DNA from: JACVRW01 sp963808775
GTDB lineage: Bacteria > Actinomycetota > Thermoleophilia > Solirubrobacterales > Thermoleophilaceae
Assembly: GCA_963808775.1 (NCBI GenBank)
Contig: CAWEGR010000004.1
Location: forward strand, 434,001-498,000
Reading direction: 5' to 3'
Length of the DNA stretch: 64,000 nt
This document shows positions 42,174-51,782 of this stretch, piece after piece (positions within the stretch are counted from its first letter, which is position 1; each line of letters opens with the position of its first letter). Under the pieces are notes generated by a model. That model was not told where the DNA came from. It saw only the letters and a list, made by a program, of their open reading frames with translations, and searched no databases. The position numbers were made by a program, and so were the translations under genes.

Positions 42174-43662
42174 GTGCCCGAGTGGTCGCGCCAGCAGGTC
42201 TCGCGCAGCACCGTCGAGACGGCGGGCCCGCTGGCAGTCGGCTTCCGCCGGCAGACGGTCGACGCCGGTCTCGAGGTCATGGCGGAGGGCGGCACCGCGG
42301 TCGACGCCGCGGTCGCGATGTGCTTCGCGGCCGCGGTCCTCGAGCCGAGCGAGACCTCGATCGGAGGCTCGGGCTTCCTCCTGCTCGACGACCCGGCGCT
42401 CGGCGACCCCGTCTCGGTCGAGTTCCCGCCGGTCGCCCCTCGGGCGGCCGAGCCGGGCCTCGCACCCAGAACCCGTCCCGGATGCAGCGGCCCGCTCATG
42501 CCCTGCGTGCCCGGCATTCCGCGCGGCCTCGCGCTCGCGCACGAGCGCTTTGGATCGCTCCGATGGGAGCGCCTGCTCGAGCCCGCGATCGCGCTCGCCG
42601 AGGACGGCTTCGAGGTCGACGAGTACCTCTGCCTGCAGCTCCTCGCCCACCTCGAGGAGCTGCGCGCGGACCCGGGCTGCGCCGCCGTCTACCTGCAGGA
42701 TGGGCTGCCACCGGTGCCGCAGTTCGCCTGGCGCGATGCCGAAGAGCCCCCGCCGCGGCTGCGGCAGCCCGCGCTCGCGGCGACGCTGCGAGCGATCGCC
42801 CGCGACGGAGGCGACGCCCTGTACGCGGGCGGGATCGGCGCGGCGATCGCGGCGGCGTTCGCGGAGCGCGGCGGGATTCTCGACGCGGACGACCTCGCCG
42901 CCCGCCGGGTCTCGGCAGGCGCTCCGCGCAGTGGCGAGTACCGCGGCTGGCAGATCGCCACACCCGGCGGCCCGTGCGGCGGGCCGACGGTGCTCGACGC
43001 GCTGCGCGGAATGGAGGAGCGCGGCGCCGGCGTCGCGGCCACCGCGGACGCGCTGCGCGAGGCGTTCGAGCGCCGCTACCGCTTCGACGGCGAGGGCGAG
43101 GGCGCCGGCCACGGGACGACCCACGTGTGCGCGGTGGACCGCGAGGGCCGGCTCGTCTCCTGCACGATCACGATCGGCGAGACATTCGGCTCGCGCTTCC
43201 TCGTCCCGGAGACCGGCGTGCTCTTCGACAGCGGCCTCGCCTGGTTCGACCCGGGCGAGGGCCCGAACGCGATCGCGGGCGGCAGGCGGCCGCTCGTGAA
43301 CATGTCGCCGCTGCTGCTGCGGGCACCCGACGGCCGCCGGATCGCCCTCGGCGCCCCGGGAGGACGCCGCATCATCAGCGCACTGACCCAGGTGGTGAGC
43401 GGAATCGTGGACCGCGGCCTGACGGTCCAGGAGGCGATCGAGGCGCCGCGCCTCGACGCGAGCGAGGCGACGCTGCTCGTGAGCGACCGCATGCCCGCCG
43501 GACCAGCGCGCGGCCCTGGGCGACGAGACGATCCCCATCCGCGAGGAGCACGCGCCGTTCACGTACGACCTCGCCCGCCCGGCGGGCATCGAGGTCCTCC
43601 CCGACGGAACCCGGCGCGGCGGCGTCACGGCCCTCAACACGGGCTTCGTCGGCGCGCTCTGA
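42174..43662 (+). CDS. ggt: Gamma-glutamyltransferase family protein (one frameshift)
   Basis: About 495 aa after one extra G at 43,500-43,501 is removed, giving a C-terminus ending in ALNTGFVGAL. VDAAVAMCFAAAVLEPSETS and IGGSGFLLL are N-terminal motifs. The nucleophile Thr is at GHGTTHVCAVDREG, where the precursor is self-cleaved. RRPLVNMSPLLLR and ALGAPGGRRIISALTQVV follow. It lacks an obvious signal peptide at GTG 42,174, unlike periplasmic family members. It may act on glutathione- or mycothiol-like conjugates. It follows the O-methyltransferase gene. Confidence 0.82.
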
Positions 43663-43667
43663 GCGAT

Positions 43668-43714
43668 CACCTTCCTGCCCTAGGCACCCATACGGTGCTC
43701 AGGACAGGAAGGTG
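43668..43714. promoter_or_regulatory. Long interrupted palindrome in the gap after ggt
   Basis: CACCTTCCTG (43,668-43,677) pairs with CAGGAAGGTG (43,705-43,714), and inside it GCACCcatacGGTGC (43,684-43,698) forms a second stem. Together they make a 10-bp plus 5-bp hairpin with symmetrical 6-nt internal loops. No T-run follows, so it is not a standard terminator. It ends 18 bp before the ATG of the next gene and may be an operator or a translational control hairpin. Confidence 0.55.
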
Positions 43715-43732
43715 GAACGGGATACAGCAGCC

Positions 43733-44098
43733 ATGAAGGCCTTACTCGCCGTGTTCGCCGCCGCCCAGGTCGTGCTGGGACTCCTGCTGTGGCTCGCGCC
43801 AGGGTTCTTCCACGACGAGATCGGCCCCTACGGGGCCCGCAACGACCACTACATGGCCGATCTCGCCACCTGGTACCTGGCGCTCGGCGTGGCCGCGCTC
43901 GTGGCGGTCCGGCGCGCATCCTGGCGCGTGCCCGTGCTCGCGCTCGCCTTGATCCAGTACGCGCTGCACTCGCTCAACCACCTGATCGACATCGGCGAGG
44001 CGGACCCCGGCTGGCTCGGGCCGTTCAACTTCGTCTCGCTGCTCCTGACGACCGTCCTGCTCGCCTGGATGCTGCGCCGCGAGGAGGCGACGGCATGA
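43733..44098 (+). CDS. Four-helix membrane protein
   Basis: The 121-aa protein has four hydrophobic segments: ALLAVFAAAQVVLGLLLWLA, ATWYLALGVAALVAVRRAS, VPVLALALIQYALHSLNHLI and FNFVSLLLTTVLLAWMLRR. The His/Asn-rich loop GARNDHYMADLATW is distinctive. It looks like a small DoxX-like or DUF-type membrane protein. It overlaps the epimerase gene by four bases (ATGA), so the two are co-translated. Confidence 0.75.
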   Translation: MKALLAVFAAAQVVLGLLLWLAPGFFHDEIGPYGARNDHYMADLATWYLALGVAALVAVRRASWRVPVLALALIQYALHSLNHLIDIGEADPGWLGPFNFVSLLLTTVLLAWMLRREEATA

Positions 44099-45018
44099 GG
44101 GTCTTCGTCGCCGGGGGGAGCGGCGCAATCGGCCGGCGCCTGATCCCGATGCTCATCGAGGCGGGCCACGAGGTGACCGCCATGACCCGGTCCGAGAGGA
44201 ACGCCGAGGCGATCCGGGCAACGGGAGCCCTCACGGCCGTGGTGGACGTCTACGACGCCGACGCGCTGACGGAGGCCATGCGCGCGGCGCGCCCGGACGC
44301 CGTCATCCACCAGCTCACGGCTCTCCCACACCGCGTCGAGCCGCGCAAGAAGGGCCTCTACGACGCCACGAACCGGCTGCGCACCGAGGGAACGCGCAAC
44401 CTGCTCGCGGCCGCACGCGACGCGGGCGCGCGGCGCTTCGTCTGCCAGAGCATCGCGTTCGCCTACCCCTCCGGCGGTGACCGGCTGATGGACGAGGATG
44501 CGCCGCTCGCGCTCGACGCGCCGGAGCCGTTCGGCACGGCGGTGCGCGCGGTGAAGGAGATGGAGGACGCCGTCCTCGAGGCCGGCGGCATCGTGCTCCG
44601 CTATGGCTGGTTCTACGGCCCCGGCACCTTCTACGGCGAGGGCGGCAGCTCCGAGGCCGACGTGCGCAGGCGGCGCTTCCCCGTGATCGGCCGCGGCGAC
44701 GGCGTCTTCTCCTTCATCCATGTCGACGACGCCGCCTCGGCGACCGTCGCGGCCCTCGGGCACGACGGCCCAGCGGTGTTCAACGTGGTCGACGACGAGC
44801 CCGCCCCGATGCGCGACTGGCTGCCGGCCTACGCGGAGGCGATCGGCGCGAAGCCGCCGCGGCGCGTGCCGGTCTGGCTCGCGAAGCTGGTGGCCGGCGG
44901 CATGGTCGCCGCGATGGCGGCGCTGCCGGGCGCCACGAACGCCAGGGCGAAGGAGCGGCTCGGCTGGCGGCCGCGCTGGGCGAGCTGGCGCCAGGGCTTC
45001 CGCGACGCGCCGCGCTAG
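44095..45018 (+). CDS. NAD(P)-dependent epimerase (atypical SDR)
   Basis: The 307-aa protein starts with VFVAGGSGAIGRRLIPMLIE, an extended-SDR nucleotide-binding motif. It continues with AVIHQLTALPHRVEPRKKGL, TEGTRNLLAAARDAGARRFV and IVLRYGWFYGPGTFYGEGG. In place of YxxxK the region reads FGTAVRAVKEMEDAV, with Lys but no obvious Tyr. Members act on nucleoside sugars or other small alcohols. It is co-translated with the membrane protein upstream. Its end overlaps the small convergent membrane protein gene by four bases. Confidence 0.85.
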   Translation: MRVFVAGGSGAIGRRLIPMLIEAGHEVTAMTRSERNAEAIRATGALTAVVDVYDADALTEAMRAARPDAVIHQLTALPHRVEPRKKGLYDATNRLRTEGTRNLLAAARDAGARRFVCQSIAFAYPSGGDRLMDEDAPLALDAPEPFGTAVRAVKEMEDAVLEAGGIVLRYGWFYGPGTFYGEGGSSEADVRRRRFPVIGRGDGVFSFIHVDDAASATVAALGHDGPAVFNVVDDEPAPMRDWLPAYAEAIGAKPPRRVPVWLAKLVAGGMVAAMAALPGATNARAKERLGWRPRWASWRQGFRDAPR

Positions 45019-45239
45019 CGGCCGAGGCTGTAGGCGACCGGCAGGAAGATCGTCGCCGCGAACACCATCGCCACGCCGATCGCCACGAGCGTGCGCGACT
45101 TGATCACGTGACCGATCGTCCCCACGAGGAAGCCGAGGCCGAGCAGGACGAGGAAGAACGTGGGCGAAACGCGGAAGTCGCCGCCCGCGTCGGGCCCGTC
45201 GCCCGGGTTGAGGAAGTCGGACTGCGCCAGGAGCCCCAA
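45015..45239 (-). CDS. Small membrane protein
   Basis: The 74-aa product has two membrane segments: PTFFLVLLGLGFLVGTIGHV and TLVAIGVAMVFAATIFLPVA. I chose the TTG at 45,237-45,239, because the longer frame to 45,302 runs into the start of the divergent MoxR gene. No good ribosome-binding site decides this. Function unknown; it may be expressed together with the MoxR gene from the same gap. Confidence 0.55.
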   Translation of the reverse strand: MGLLAQSDFLNPGDGPDAGGDFRVSPTFFLVLLGLGFLVGTIGHVIKSRTLVAIGVAMVFAATIFLPVAYSLGR

Positions 45240-45264
45240 GGGGCGAAAGTATCCTTCGAACCGG

Positions 45265-46164
45265 ATGAGCGGCGAATTCGAATCGATCGACGAGGCCCGC
45301 ACACGGCTCGGCGAGGTGGGCTACCTCGCCGACGAGGCCGCGGCGCTCGTCTCCTACCTGGCGGGCAAGCTCGGAAAGCCGGTGCTCGTGGAGGGCCCGG
45401 CGGGGGTCGGCAAGACGGAGCTCGCAAAGGCGGTCTCGCGCGCGACCGAGCGCAACCTGATCCGGCTCCAGTGCTACGAGGGCCTCGACGAGGCCAAGGC
45501 GCTCTACGAGTGGAACTACCGCAAGCAGCTGCTCCGCATCCAGGCCGAGGCCTCGGGCACGGGCTGGGAGCAGGTGCAGGAGGACATCTTCGGCGAGGAC
45601 TTCCTGCTCGCGCGCCCGCTGCTGAACGCGATCGCCACGGACGAGCCCGTGGTGCTGCTGATCGACGAGATCGACAAGACGGACCAGGAGTTCGAGGCGA
45701 TGCTGCTCGAGGTCCTGTCGGACTTCCAGATCTCGATCCCCGAGCTCGGCGTGGTCGAGGCGCGCTCGCATCCGCTCGTGCTGCTCACCTCGAACAACTC
45801 GCGCGAGCTGACGGAGGCTCTCAAGCGCCGCTGCCTCTACCTCTGGCTCGACTATCCGGACGTCGAGCGCGAGCTCGAGATCGTGCACCTGCACGCGCCG
45901 GAGCTCGACGCGGGCGTGGCTCGCAAGCTCGTCGAGGTGGTCCACATGGTGCGCTCGCTCGACCTCAAGAAGCCGCCCTCGATCGCGGAGTCGATCGACT
46001 GGGCGCGCGCGCTGCTCCTGCTGGGAGCCGACGACGTGGACCGCGCGGTGCTCGAGAAGACGATGTCGATCATCGTCAAGCACCGGACCGACCTCGACCT
46101 CGTGGCGGAACGCGTTGGCGTGAAGCTGGGCGATGGCGTCTTCGGGGCCACCCAGGCCCGCTAG
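45265..46164 (+). CDS. MoxR-type AAA+ ATPase
   Basis: The 299-aa ATPase has Walker A VEGPAGVGKTELAKAV, Walker B VVLLIDEIDKTDQEFEAM, sensor 1 LTSNNSRELTEALKRR with the arginine finger, and a C-terminal helical lid. MoxR proteins act as chaperones that insert metals or activate partners, usually with a VWA protein. The next gene is such a VWA protein, 22 bp downstream if its start is at 46,187. Confidence 0.9.
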   Translation: MSGEFESIDEARTRLGEVGYLADEAAALVSYLAGKLGKPVLVEGPAGVGKTELAKAVSRATERNLIRLQCYEGLDEAKALYEWNYRKQLLRIQAEASGTGWEQVQEDIFGEDFLLARPLLNAIATDEPVVLLIDEIDKTDQEFEAMLLEVLSDFQISIPELGVVEARSHPLVLLTSNNSRELTEALKRRCLYLWLDYPDVERELEIVHLHAPELDAGVARKLVEVVHMVRSLDLKKPPSIAESIDWARALLLLGADDVDRAVLEKTMSIIVKHRTDLDLVAERVGVKLGDGVFGATQAR

Positions 46165-46186
46165 GAACCCCGGCCTCTACGGCGGG

Positions 46187-47554
46187 ATGCCCGAGGCGCG
46201 CGGGCCCGCCGGCATGGCGCCGCGGTTGCTCGAGTTCGCCGACGAGCTGAGGAACGAGGGCGTGGCGGTGGGGACGAGCGAGCTGCTCGACGCCTTCGCC
46301 GCGCTCGACGCCGTGACCTGGACCTCGCGCCAGGACTTCCACGAGGCGCTCGCCGCGACGCTCGCCAAGTCGCAGGAGGACCGCCACGTGCTCGACGTGC
46401 TGTTCGACCGCTTCTTCTTCCGCGCGGTCGAGCGCCAGGCGATCGAGCAGGGCCTCTCCGAGGGGCGCTTCCAGGGCGGCGAGGAGATCGACCTCGACGC
46501 GCTGCGCGAGCGGATCCGCGACGCGATCCGCGCCGGCTCCGACGGGGACATGCGCGACCTCGCCCGCCTCGCGATCGCGGCCTTCGGGCGCCAGGGCGAG
46601 GGCTCCGGCGTGATCGGCGTGGACGTGCAGCGCATCCGCCGCACGCTCGGCCTGCGCGGCGAGCGCGCCGGCAGGGAGCTGCCCGATCCGGACGCGGTGC
46701 CGCGCGAGAACCTGCAGGAGTTCGAGCGCCACGTCCGGCGCGAGCTCGAGCGCCAGATGATCGAGCGCACGCAGGCGCTGCCGCCGTCGAAGCCGCTGCG
46801 CGAGCTCGACCGCTCCCTGCCCTCGAACCCCGCACAGGACCTCTCCCAGGTGCACCGGGTCGTTGCCCAGCTCAAGAAGCGGCTCGCCTCGCACGGCCGC
46901 GAGCACCGCGGGCGGCGCCGCTCATGGCAGGTCGACGTGCGCCGCACGATGCGGGCCTCGCTCCAGACGGGGGGCGTGCCGCTCGAGCTCAAGTACCGCC
47001 CGAAGCGCCCGCGGCGGCCAGAGCTCTACGTGCTCTGCGACGTCTCCACGAGCGTGACGAGCGCGAGCGTCTTCTTCCTGTCCGTGCTGCACGCGCTCCA
47101 CGACCAGTTCCGCAAGCTCCGCTCGTTCGTGTTCGTCGAGCGGATCTCCGAGGTCACGGACGTGTTCGAGCGCGAGCGCTCGTTCGAGGCGGTCTCGCGG
47201 CGCATCGCCACGGATGCCGGCGTGGCCGACGTGTCGGGCTACACCGACTACGGCCGCGTCTGGATCGAGTTCCTCGCCAAGGTCGTGGACGACCTCGACC
47301 CGCGCTCGACGGTGATCGTGCTCGGCGACGCCCGCACGAACGGGCGCGAGCCGCATGCGCGCAGCTTCGGCCAGGTGGCCGAGCGCGCCGGCCACACGTT
47401 CTGGATCAACCCCGAGCCGCGGCTCTACTGGAACTACGGCGATTCGGTGATGTCCACGTACGAGCCCTACTGCGACGGCGTCTTCGAGTGCTGGACGACG
47501 AAGCAGCTCGAGGCCTTCGTGAACGCGATCGCGGAGCTGCGGCCAGGCCGCTGA
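46187..47554 (+). CDS. VWA domain protein (CoxE-like)
   Basis: This is a 455-aa protein. Conserved text begins at PRLLEFADELRNEGVAVGTS, and the C-terminal VWA domain has the MIDAS-like ELYVLCDVSTSVTSASVFFL (DxSxS) and STVIVLGDARTNGRE. It resembles CoxE, which works with a MoxR ATPase (CoxD) in metal-centre assembly of CO dehydrogenase; no cox structural genes are here. ATG 46,187 is my choice; 46,133 would overlap the ATPase gene by 32 bp, and 46,214 is also possible. Confidence 0.85.
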   Translation: MPEARGPAGMAPRLLEFADELRNEGVAVGTSELLDAFAALDAVTWTSRQDFHEALAATLAKSQEDRHVLDVLFDRFFFRAVERQAIEQGLSEGRFQGGEEIDLDALRERIRDAIRAGSDGDMRDLARLAIAAFGRQGEGSGVIGVDVQRIRRTLGLRGERAGRELPDPDAVPRENLQEFERHVRRELERQMIERTQALPPSKPLRELDRSLPSNPAQDLSQVHRVVAQLKKRLASHGREHRGRRRSWQVDVRRTMRASLQTGGVPLELKYRPKRPRRPELYVLCDVSTSVTSASVFFLSVLHALHDQFRKLRSFVFVERISEVTDVFERERSFEAVSRRIATDAGVADVSGYTDYGRVWIEFLAKVVDDLDPRSTVIVLGDARTNGREPHARSFGQVAERAGHTFWINPEPRLYWNYGDSVMSTYEPYCDGVFECWTTKQLEAFVNAIAELRPGR

Positions 47555-47596
47555 GGTCGCGCACCGACTAGACTCGGCCTCGTCCGAAACAGGGGG

Positions 47597-47683
47597 GCTC
47601 GCGGGTAGGCGGGCTGAGAGGGCGCCCTCAAGGATCGACCGGCGCCGACCCTTTGAACCTGTGGGGTAATGCCCGCGGAGGGA
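47597..47683 (+). ncRNA. TPP riboswitch (THI element)
   Basis: The conserved core elements are present: GGGCTGAGAG (47,611-47,620), CCCTTTGAACCTG (47,649-47,661) and GGGGTAATGCCCGCGGAG (47,663-47,680). The P1 stem pairs CGCGGG (47,600-47,605) with CCCGCG (47,672-47,677). The ribosome-binding site GGAGGGAG (47,677-47,684) touches the P1 3' strand, and ATG 47,687 follows. TPP binding would therefore hide the ribosome site of the first transporter gene. Thiamine excess turns the operon off. Confidence 0.93.
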
Positions 47684-47686
47684 GCG

Positions 47687-48465
<779 letters not shown>

Positions 48466-48469
<4 letters not shown>

Positions 48470-49215
48470 GGATCGTGCTGACCGTCGCGCTGCTCGCGTC
48501 GTTCGTGCTCGCCTGGCAGGGAATCGCGTCGCTCGACTCCGTCGACGACCTCACCCTCGCGTCGCCCGTCGAGACCTGGGACGCCCTGCGCGAGGACTGG
48601 TCGCTCCTCTGGGACAACGCGCTCGTGACGCTCTGGGAGGTGCTCCTGGGGCTCGCGGCGGCGACCGCGGCCGGCGTGGCGCTTGCCCTCGCGATGCACC
48701 TGATCCGGCCCGTGCGCGACGCCGCCTACCCCCTGCTCGTGGCCTCGCAGGCGATCCCGATCGTGGTGCTCGCCCCGCTGTTCGTGCTCGCGTTCGACTA
48801 CGGGATCGGCCCGAAGATCGCGATCGTCGCGCTGATCTGCTTCTTCCCGATCACCGTCAACCTGCTCGACGGCCTGCGCTCCGTCGATGCCGAGCATCTG
48901 AAGCTGATGCGCAGCCTCGGGGCCTCCCGGCTCAGGACGCTCCGCTCGGTCGAGCTGCCCTCCTCCCTGCCCTTCCTGTTCAGCGGCCTGAAGGTGGCAG
49001 CTACGGTTTCCGTCATCGGCGCCGTGTTCGGGGAGTGGGCCGGCGCCGACGAGGGCCTGGGCAGGCTCGTCCTGCTCGGGAACAACCAGCTCCAGACGCC
49101 GCGGGTCTACGCGGGGATCGTGCTGCTGACGCTGATGGCGGTGGCGCTGTTCGCGCTGGTGGCGCTCGCCGAGCGGATCGCAATTCCATGGAACCGAAAG
49201 GAACGCATCGCATGA
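48466..49215 (+). CDS. thiX: ABC transporter permease (thiamine precursor uptake)
   Basis: The 249-aa permease has about six membrane helices. The BPD-transport motif is visible in HLKLMRSLGASRLRTLRSVE, followed by PSSLPFLFSGLKVAATVSVI, typical of SsuC/TauC/ThiX. The ATG overlaps the ATPase stop (ATGA), and its own stop overlaps the ATG of the binding protein. It forms the channel for a thiamine precursor, probably a pyrimidine (HMP or formylaminopyrimidine). Confidence 0.83.
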
Positions 49216-50216
49216 GGAGGGCTCTCGCCGCCGTGGTCGCGCTGCTGGGGCTCGCCCTGCTCGCCGGCTGCGGCGAGAAGGAGGAGGCGCTCGAGCCGGG
49301 CGGCTCGAAGCAGGTCGACCTCATGCTCGACTACTTCCCGAACGCCGATCACGCCGGCATCTACGCCGCTCAGGGCGCGGGCCACTTCGAGGAGGCGGGG
49401 CTCGACGTCGAGATCCGCCAGCCGCCCGATCCCTCTTCGCCGATCAAGCAGGTCGCGGCGGGGCGCGTCGACCTCGCGATCTCGTACGAGCCGGAGGTTC
49501 TGCGGGCGCGCGATCAGGGCCTGCCGGTGGTCAGCGTCGCGGCGCTGGTGCAGGAGCCGCTCACGTCGATCATCTCGCTGCCGAAGGCGAAGGTCAGGCG
49601 CCCGGCGGACCTGGCCGGCAAGACCGTCGGCACCGCCGGCATCGACTACCAGACGGCCTACCTCGAGACCATTCTCGCCGAGGCCGGGAAGGACACGGAC
49701 TCCGCGAAGGTCCGCAACGTCGGCTTCAGCCTCGTCCCCGCACTCTTGACCGGCAGGGTCGATGCCACCCTCGGCGCCTTCTGGAACTACGAGGGGACGC
49801 AGCTGCGGATGGAGGGCAAGCGGCCGCAGATCATCCGCATGGACGAGGCGGGCGTGCCGCCGTACGACGAGCTCGTGCTCGTGGCGAACGAGGACGCACT
49901 CAAGACCGACGAGGGCACCCTGCGTGCCTTCATCGGAGCGCTCTCACGCGGGACGCGCGACCTGCGCGAGGATCCGGACGCCGCGATCGAGAGCCTGCTC
50001 GAGGCGAACCCCGACCTCGACCCAAAGCTCCAGCGCGAGGTGGTGCGCGTCACGCTGCCGCATTTCCTCCCGCCCGAGGGCAAGCCGTACGGCTGGCAGG
50101 ATCCGGCCGAGTGGGACTCGTTCTCCGCCTGGATGAAGGATCGCGGGCTGCTCGAGAACCCGCCCGATCCGAGGGCGTCCTACGAGAACGGCCTGCTGCC
50201 GGGCGCGGGGCTCTAG
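49212..50216 (+). CDS. thiY: NMT1/THI5-like substrate-binding lipoprotein
   Basis: The 334-aa protein has a lipoprotein signal (RRALAAVVALLGLALLAGCG, lipobox LAGC). The mature part shows VDLMLDYFPNADHAGIYAAQ, GLDVEIRQPPDPSSPIKQVA and DLAISYEPEVL, which match the NMT1/THI5-like binding domain of ThiY. It binds the pyrimidine precursor outside the cell and delivers it to ThiX/ThiZ. It is the last gene of the riboswitch operon and ends four bases inside the convergent msrB. Confidence 0.87.
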   Translation: MRRALAAVVALLGLALLAGCGEKEEALEPGGSKQVDLMLDYFPNADHAGIYAAQGAGHFEEAGLDVEIRQPPDPSSPIKQVAAGRVDLAISYEPEVLRARDQGLPVVSVAALVQEPLTSIISLPKAKVRRPADLAGKTVGTAGIDYQTAYLETILAEAGKDTDSAKVRNVGFSLVPALLTGRVDATLGAFWNYEGTQLRMEGKRPQIIRMDEAGVPPYDELVLVANEDALKTDEGTLRAFIGALSRGTRDLREDPDAAIESLLEANPDLDPKLQREVVRVTLPHFLPPEGKPYGWQDPAEWDSFSAWMKDRGLLENPPDPRASYENGLLPGAGL

Positions 50217-50608
50217 CCCGGTTCGTCGAGGTCCAGCGCGATCGAGTTGATGCAGTAGCGCTGCCCGCCGGGCCCCGGGCCGTCCGGGAACACGTGACCG
50301 AGGTGGCCGCCGCAGCGGGCGCAGGTGACCTCGGTGCGGCTCATCCCGAGCGAGCGGTCCTCGTGCAGGTCCACGGCCTCCGCGACCACCGGGTCGGTGA
50401 AGCTCGGCCAGCCCGTGCCCGAGTCGAACTTCGTGTCCGAGCTGAACAGCTCGGCGCCGCAGGCCCCGCAGCGGTAGACGCCGTCCTTCGCCGAGTGCGT
50501 GTAGGCGCCCGTGAACGGCGGCTCCGTCCCCTTCTCGCGGAGGACGTGGAAGCGTTCGGGCGACAGCTCCTCGCGCCACTCCTGCTCTGTCTTGTCGAGC
50601 TTCTCCAT
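50213..50608 (-). CDS. msrB: Peptide-methionine (R)-S-oxide reductase
   Basis: The 131-aa enzyme reduces methionine-R-sulfoxide. Catalytic Cys is in GQRYCINSIALDL; two CxxC zinc pairs are in RCGACGAELF and TCARCGGHLGHVF; FDSGTGWPSF and SRTEVTC are present. ATG 50,608 is two bases past the stop of the DNA glycosylase gene upstream, so both are in one operon. This links repair of proteins and DNA. Confidence 0.96.
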   Translation of the reverse strand: MEKLDKTEQEWREELSPERFHVLREKGTEPPFTGAYTHSAKDGVYRCGACGAELFSSDTKFDSGTGWPSFTDPVVAEAVDLHEDRSLGMSRTEVTCARCGGHLGHVFPDGPGPGGQRYCINSIALDLDEPG

Positions 50609-50610
50609 GG

Positions 50611-51436
50611 TCAGAAAGATGGCACGTATCGGCGCTGCAGCATGTAGAGCCCGGCGAGTCCGGCCCACTCCTCGTACGGCGCGAAGAACTCGCGCACCTC
50701 TTCCTCCGTCGCCCGCCGCCCCAGCCCCGCGAGCCGGCCCACGAGCACGACGTAGGCGAGGTCGAGCGCCGGGAATCATGTCGTCGCGGCCCTGGCCCTC
50801 GAGCGCCAGCATCTCGATCGTCCAGTTGCCGATGTTGGGGATCGCGAGCAGCCGCTCCCAGGAGGGCTCGTGCCGCGACAGGTCGGCGCGGCCCGTGGCC
50901 ACCTCGCGCGCGGCGCGGACCAGCGCGATCGAGCGCTTGGGCGCGAGTCCGCAGGCGTCGAGCTCGGCGGGCGAGCGGCCGGCGAGCCACCCCGCCGAGG
51001 GCGGGGCATGGAACTTCCCGCACGCGCTCCTGCGACCGAGGCGCCGCACGATGCGGCGCTGGATCCCCGCCGCGCGCGAGGACTCGATGAGCTGCTCGCA
51101 GACCGCCCAGGCGAGCGCCTCGAACGGCTCGGGGCGCCGGCGCGGCCGCACCCAGGGCCGGGTCCGGATCACGGGCCCGATCAGCGGGTCGCGCTTGAAG
51201 CGCGCATGGAACTCGCCGATGTCGTGGTCGACACAGAGGGCGAAGCGCATCCGCTCGATGCCCGCGCCGGCCAGCTCGGGCGAGCGCGCGTCGGCCCGGA
51301 AGCGCACCGCGCCGCCGGCCTGCCACGCGTACACGAGCGCCTCCTCGCCATCCACGTGGACCACCCGCGCGAGCGCCTCCCCGCGCCGGACGAGCACCCC
51401 GTCGCGACCGGCCGTCGGGAGCCGGTAGGGCCCCAC
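50611..51436 (-). CDS. AlkA-like DNA-3-methyladenine glycosylase (one frameshift)
   Basis: About 274 aa when one extra G near 50,767-50,773 is removed. The HhH region is LLAIPNIGNWTIEMLALEGQ. Correction yields DDMIPALDLAYVVLVGRLAG with the catalytic Asp, then FFAPYEEWAGLAGLYMLQRR. The N-terminal domain (IGPVIRTRPWVRPRRRPEPF, EALAWAVCEQLIESSRAAGI) is typical of AlkA family proteins. It is upstream of msrB and probably co-transcribed with it. The other paralogue is at 22.1 kb. Confidence 0.78.
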
Positions 51437-51465
51437 CGGGACGACGTCGCGTTCGAGGGTGGCGG

Positions 51466-51771
51466 CTATCGGTCCTTGAGCAGGTGGATGTCGACGAGGA
51501 AGGAGCGCGACGCCGCGACCTCGCTCCGCTTGGCCCGGCGCCCGCCGCCGCCGAGGCGGAGCGAGGCCGAGCGCCGCGGCCGGCGCAGGATCTTGACGAG
51601 CACGAAGGTGGCGACACCGAGGAGGAAGCCGCCGGTCGCAGCGGCAACGGCCGCGGGCAGCGACACCTCCTGCCGTTGCTCGATCACGCGTGGTTCGGCG
51701 AGCACCGGCAGGCGCCGGACCTCGGCGCCCTCGGGGTCCTGCGGGTCTGGCAGCGGGGCTGGATCAGGCAC
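51466..51771 (-). CDS. Small single-pass membrane protein
   Basis: The 101-aa product has one membrane segment (AAATGGFLLGVATFVLVKIL) between a Pro-rich N-terminal part (PDPAPLPDPQDPEGAEVRRL) and a basic C-terminal part (RLGGGGRRAKRSEVAASRSF). The GTG at 51,771 is chosen. It lies 11 bp downstream of the acyltransferase-like gene on the same strand and so probably belongs with it. Function unknown. Confidence 0.6.
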   Translation of the reverse strand: MPDPAPLPDPQDPEGAEVRRLPVLAEPRVIEQRQEVSLPAAVAAATGGFLLGVATFVLVKILRRPRRSASLRLGGGGRRAKRSEVAASRSFLVDIHLLKDR

Positions 51772-51782
51772 GGTCGGCGAGT

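Noticed and set aside
42174..44098. Programmed frameshift at the end of the gamma-glutamyltransferase gene
   Set aside because: No slippery heptamer or downstream structure common to the many frame breaks in this window. Random single-base errors explain all of them better.
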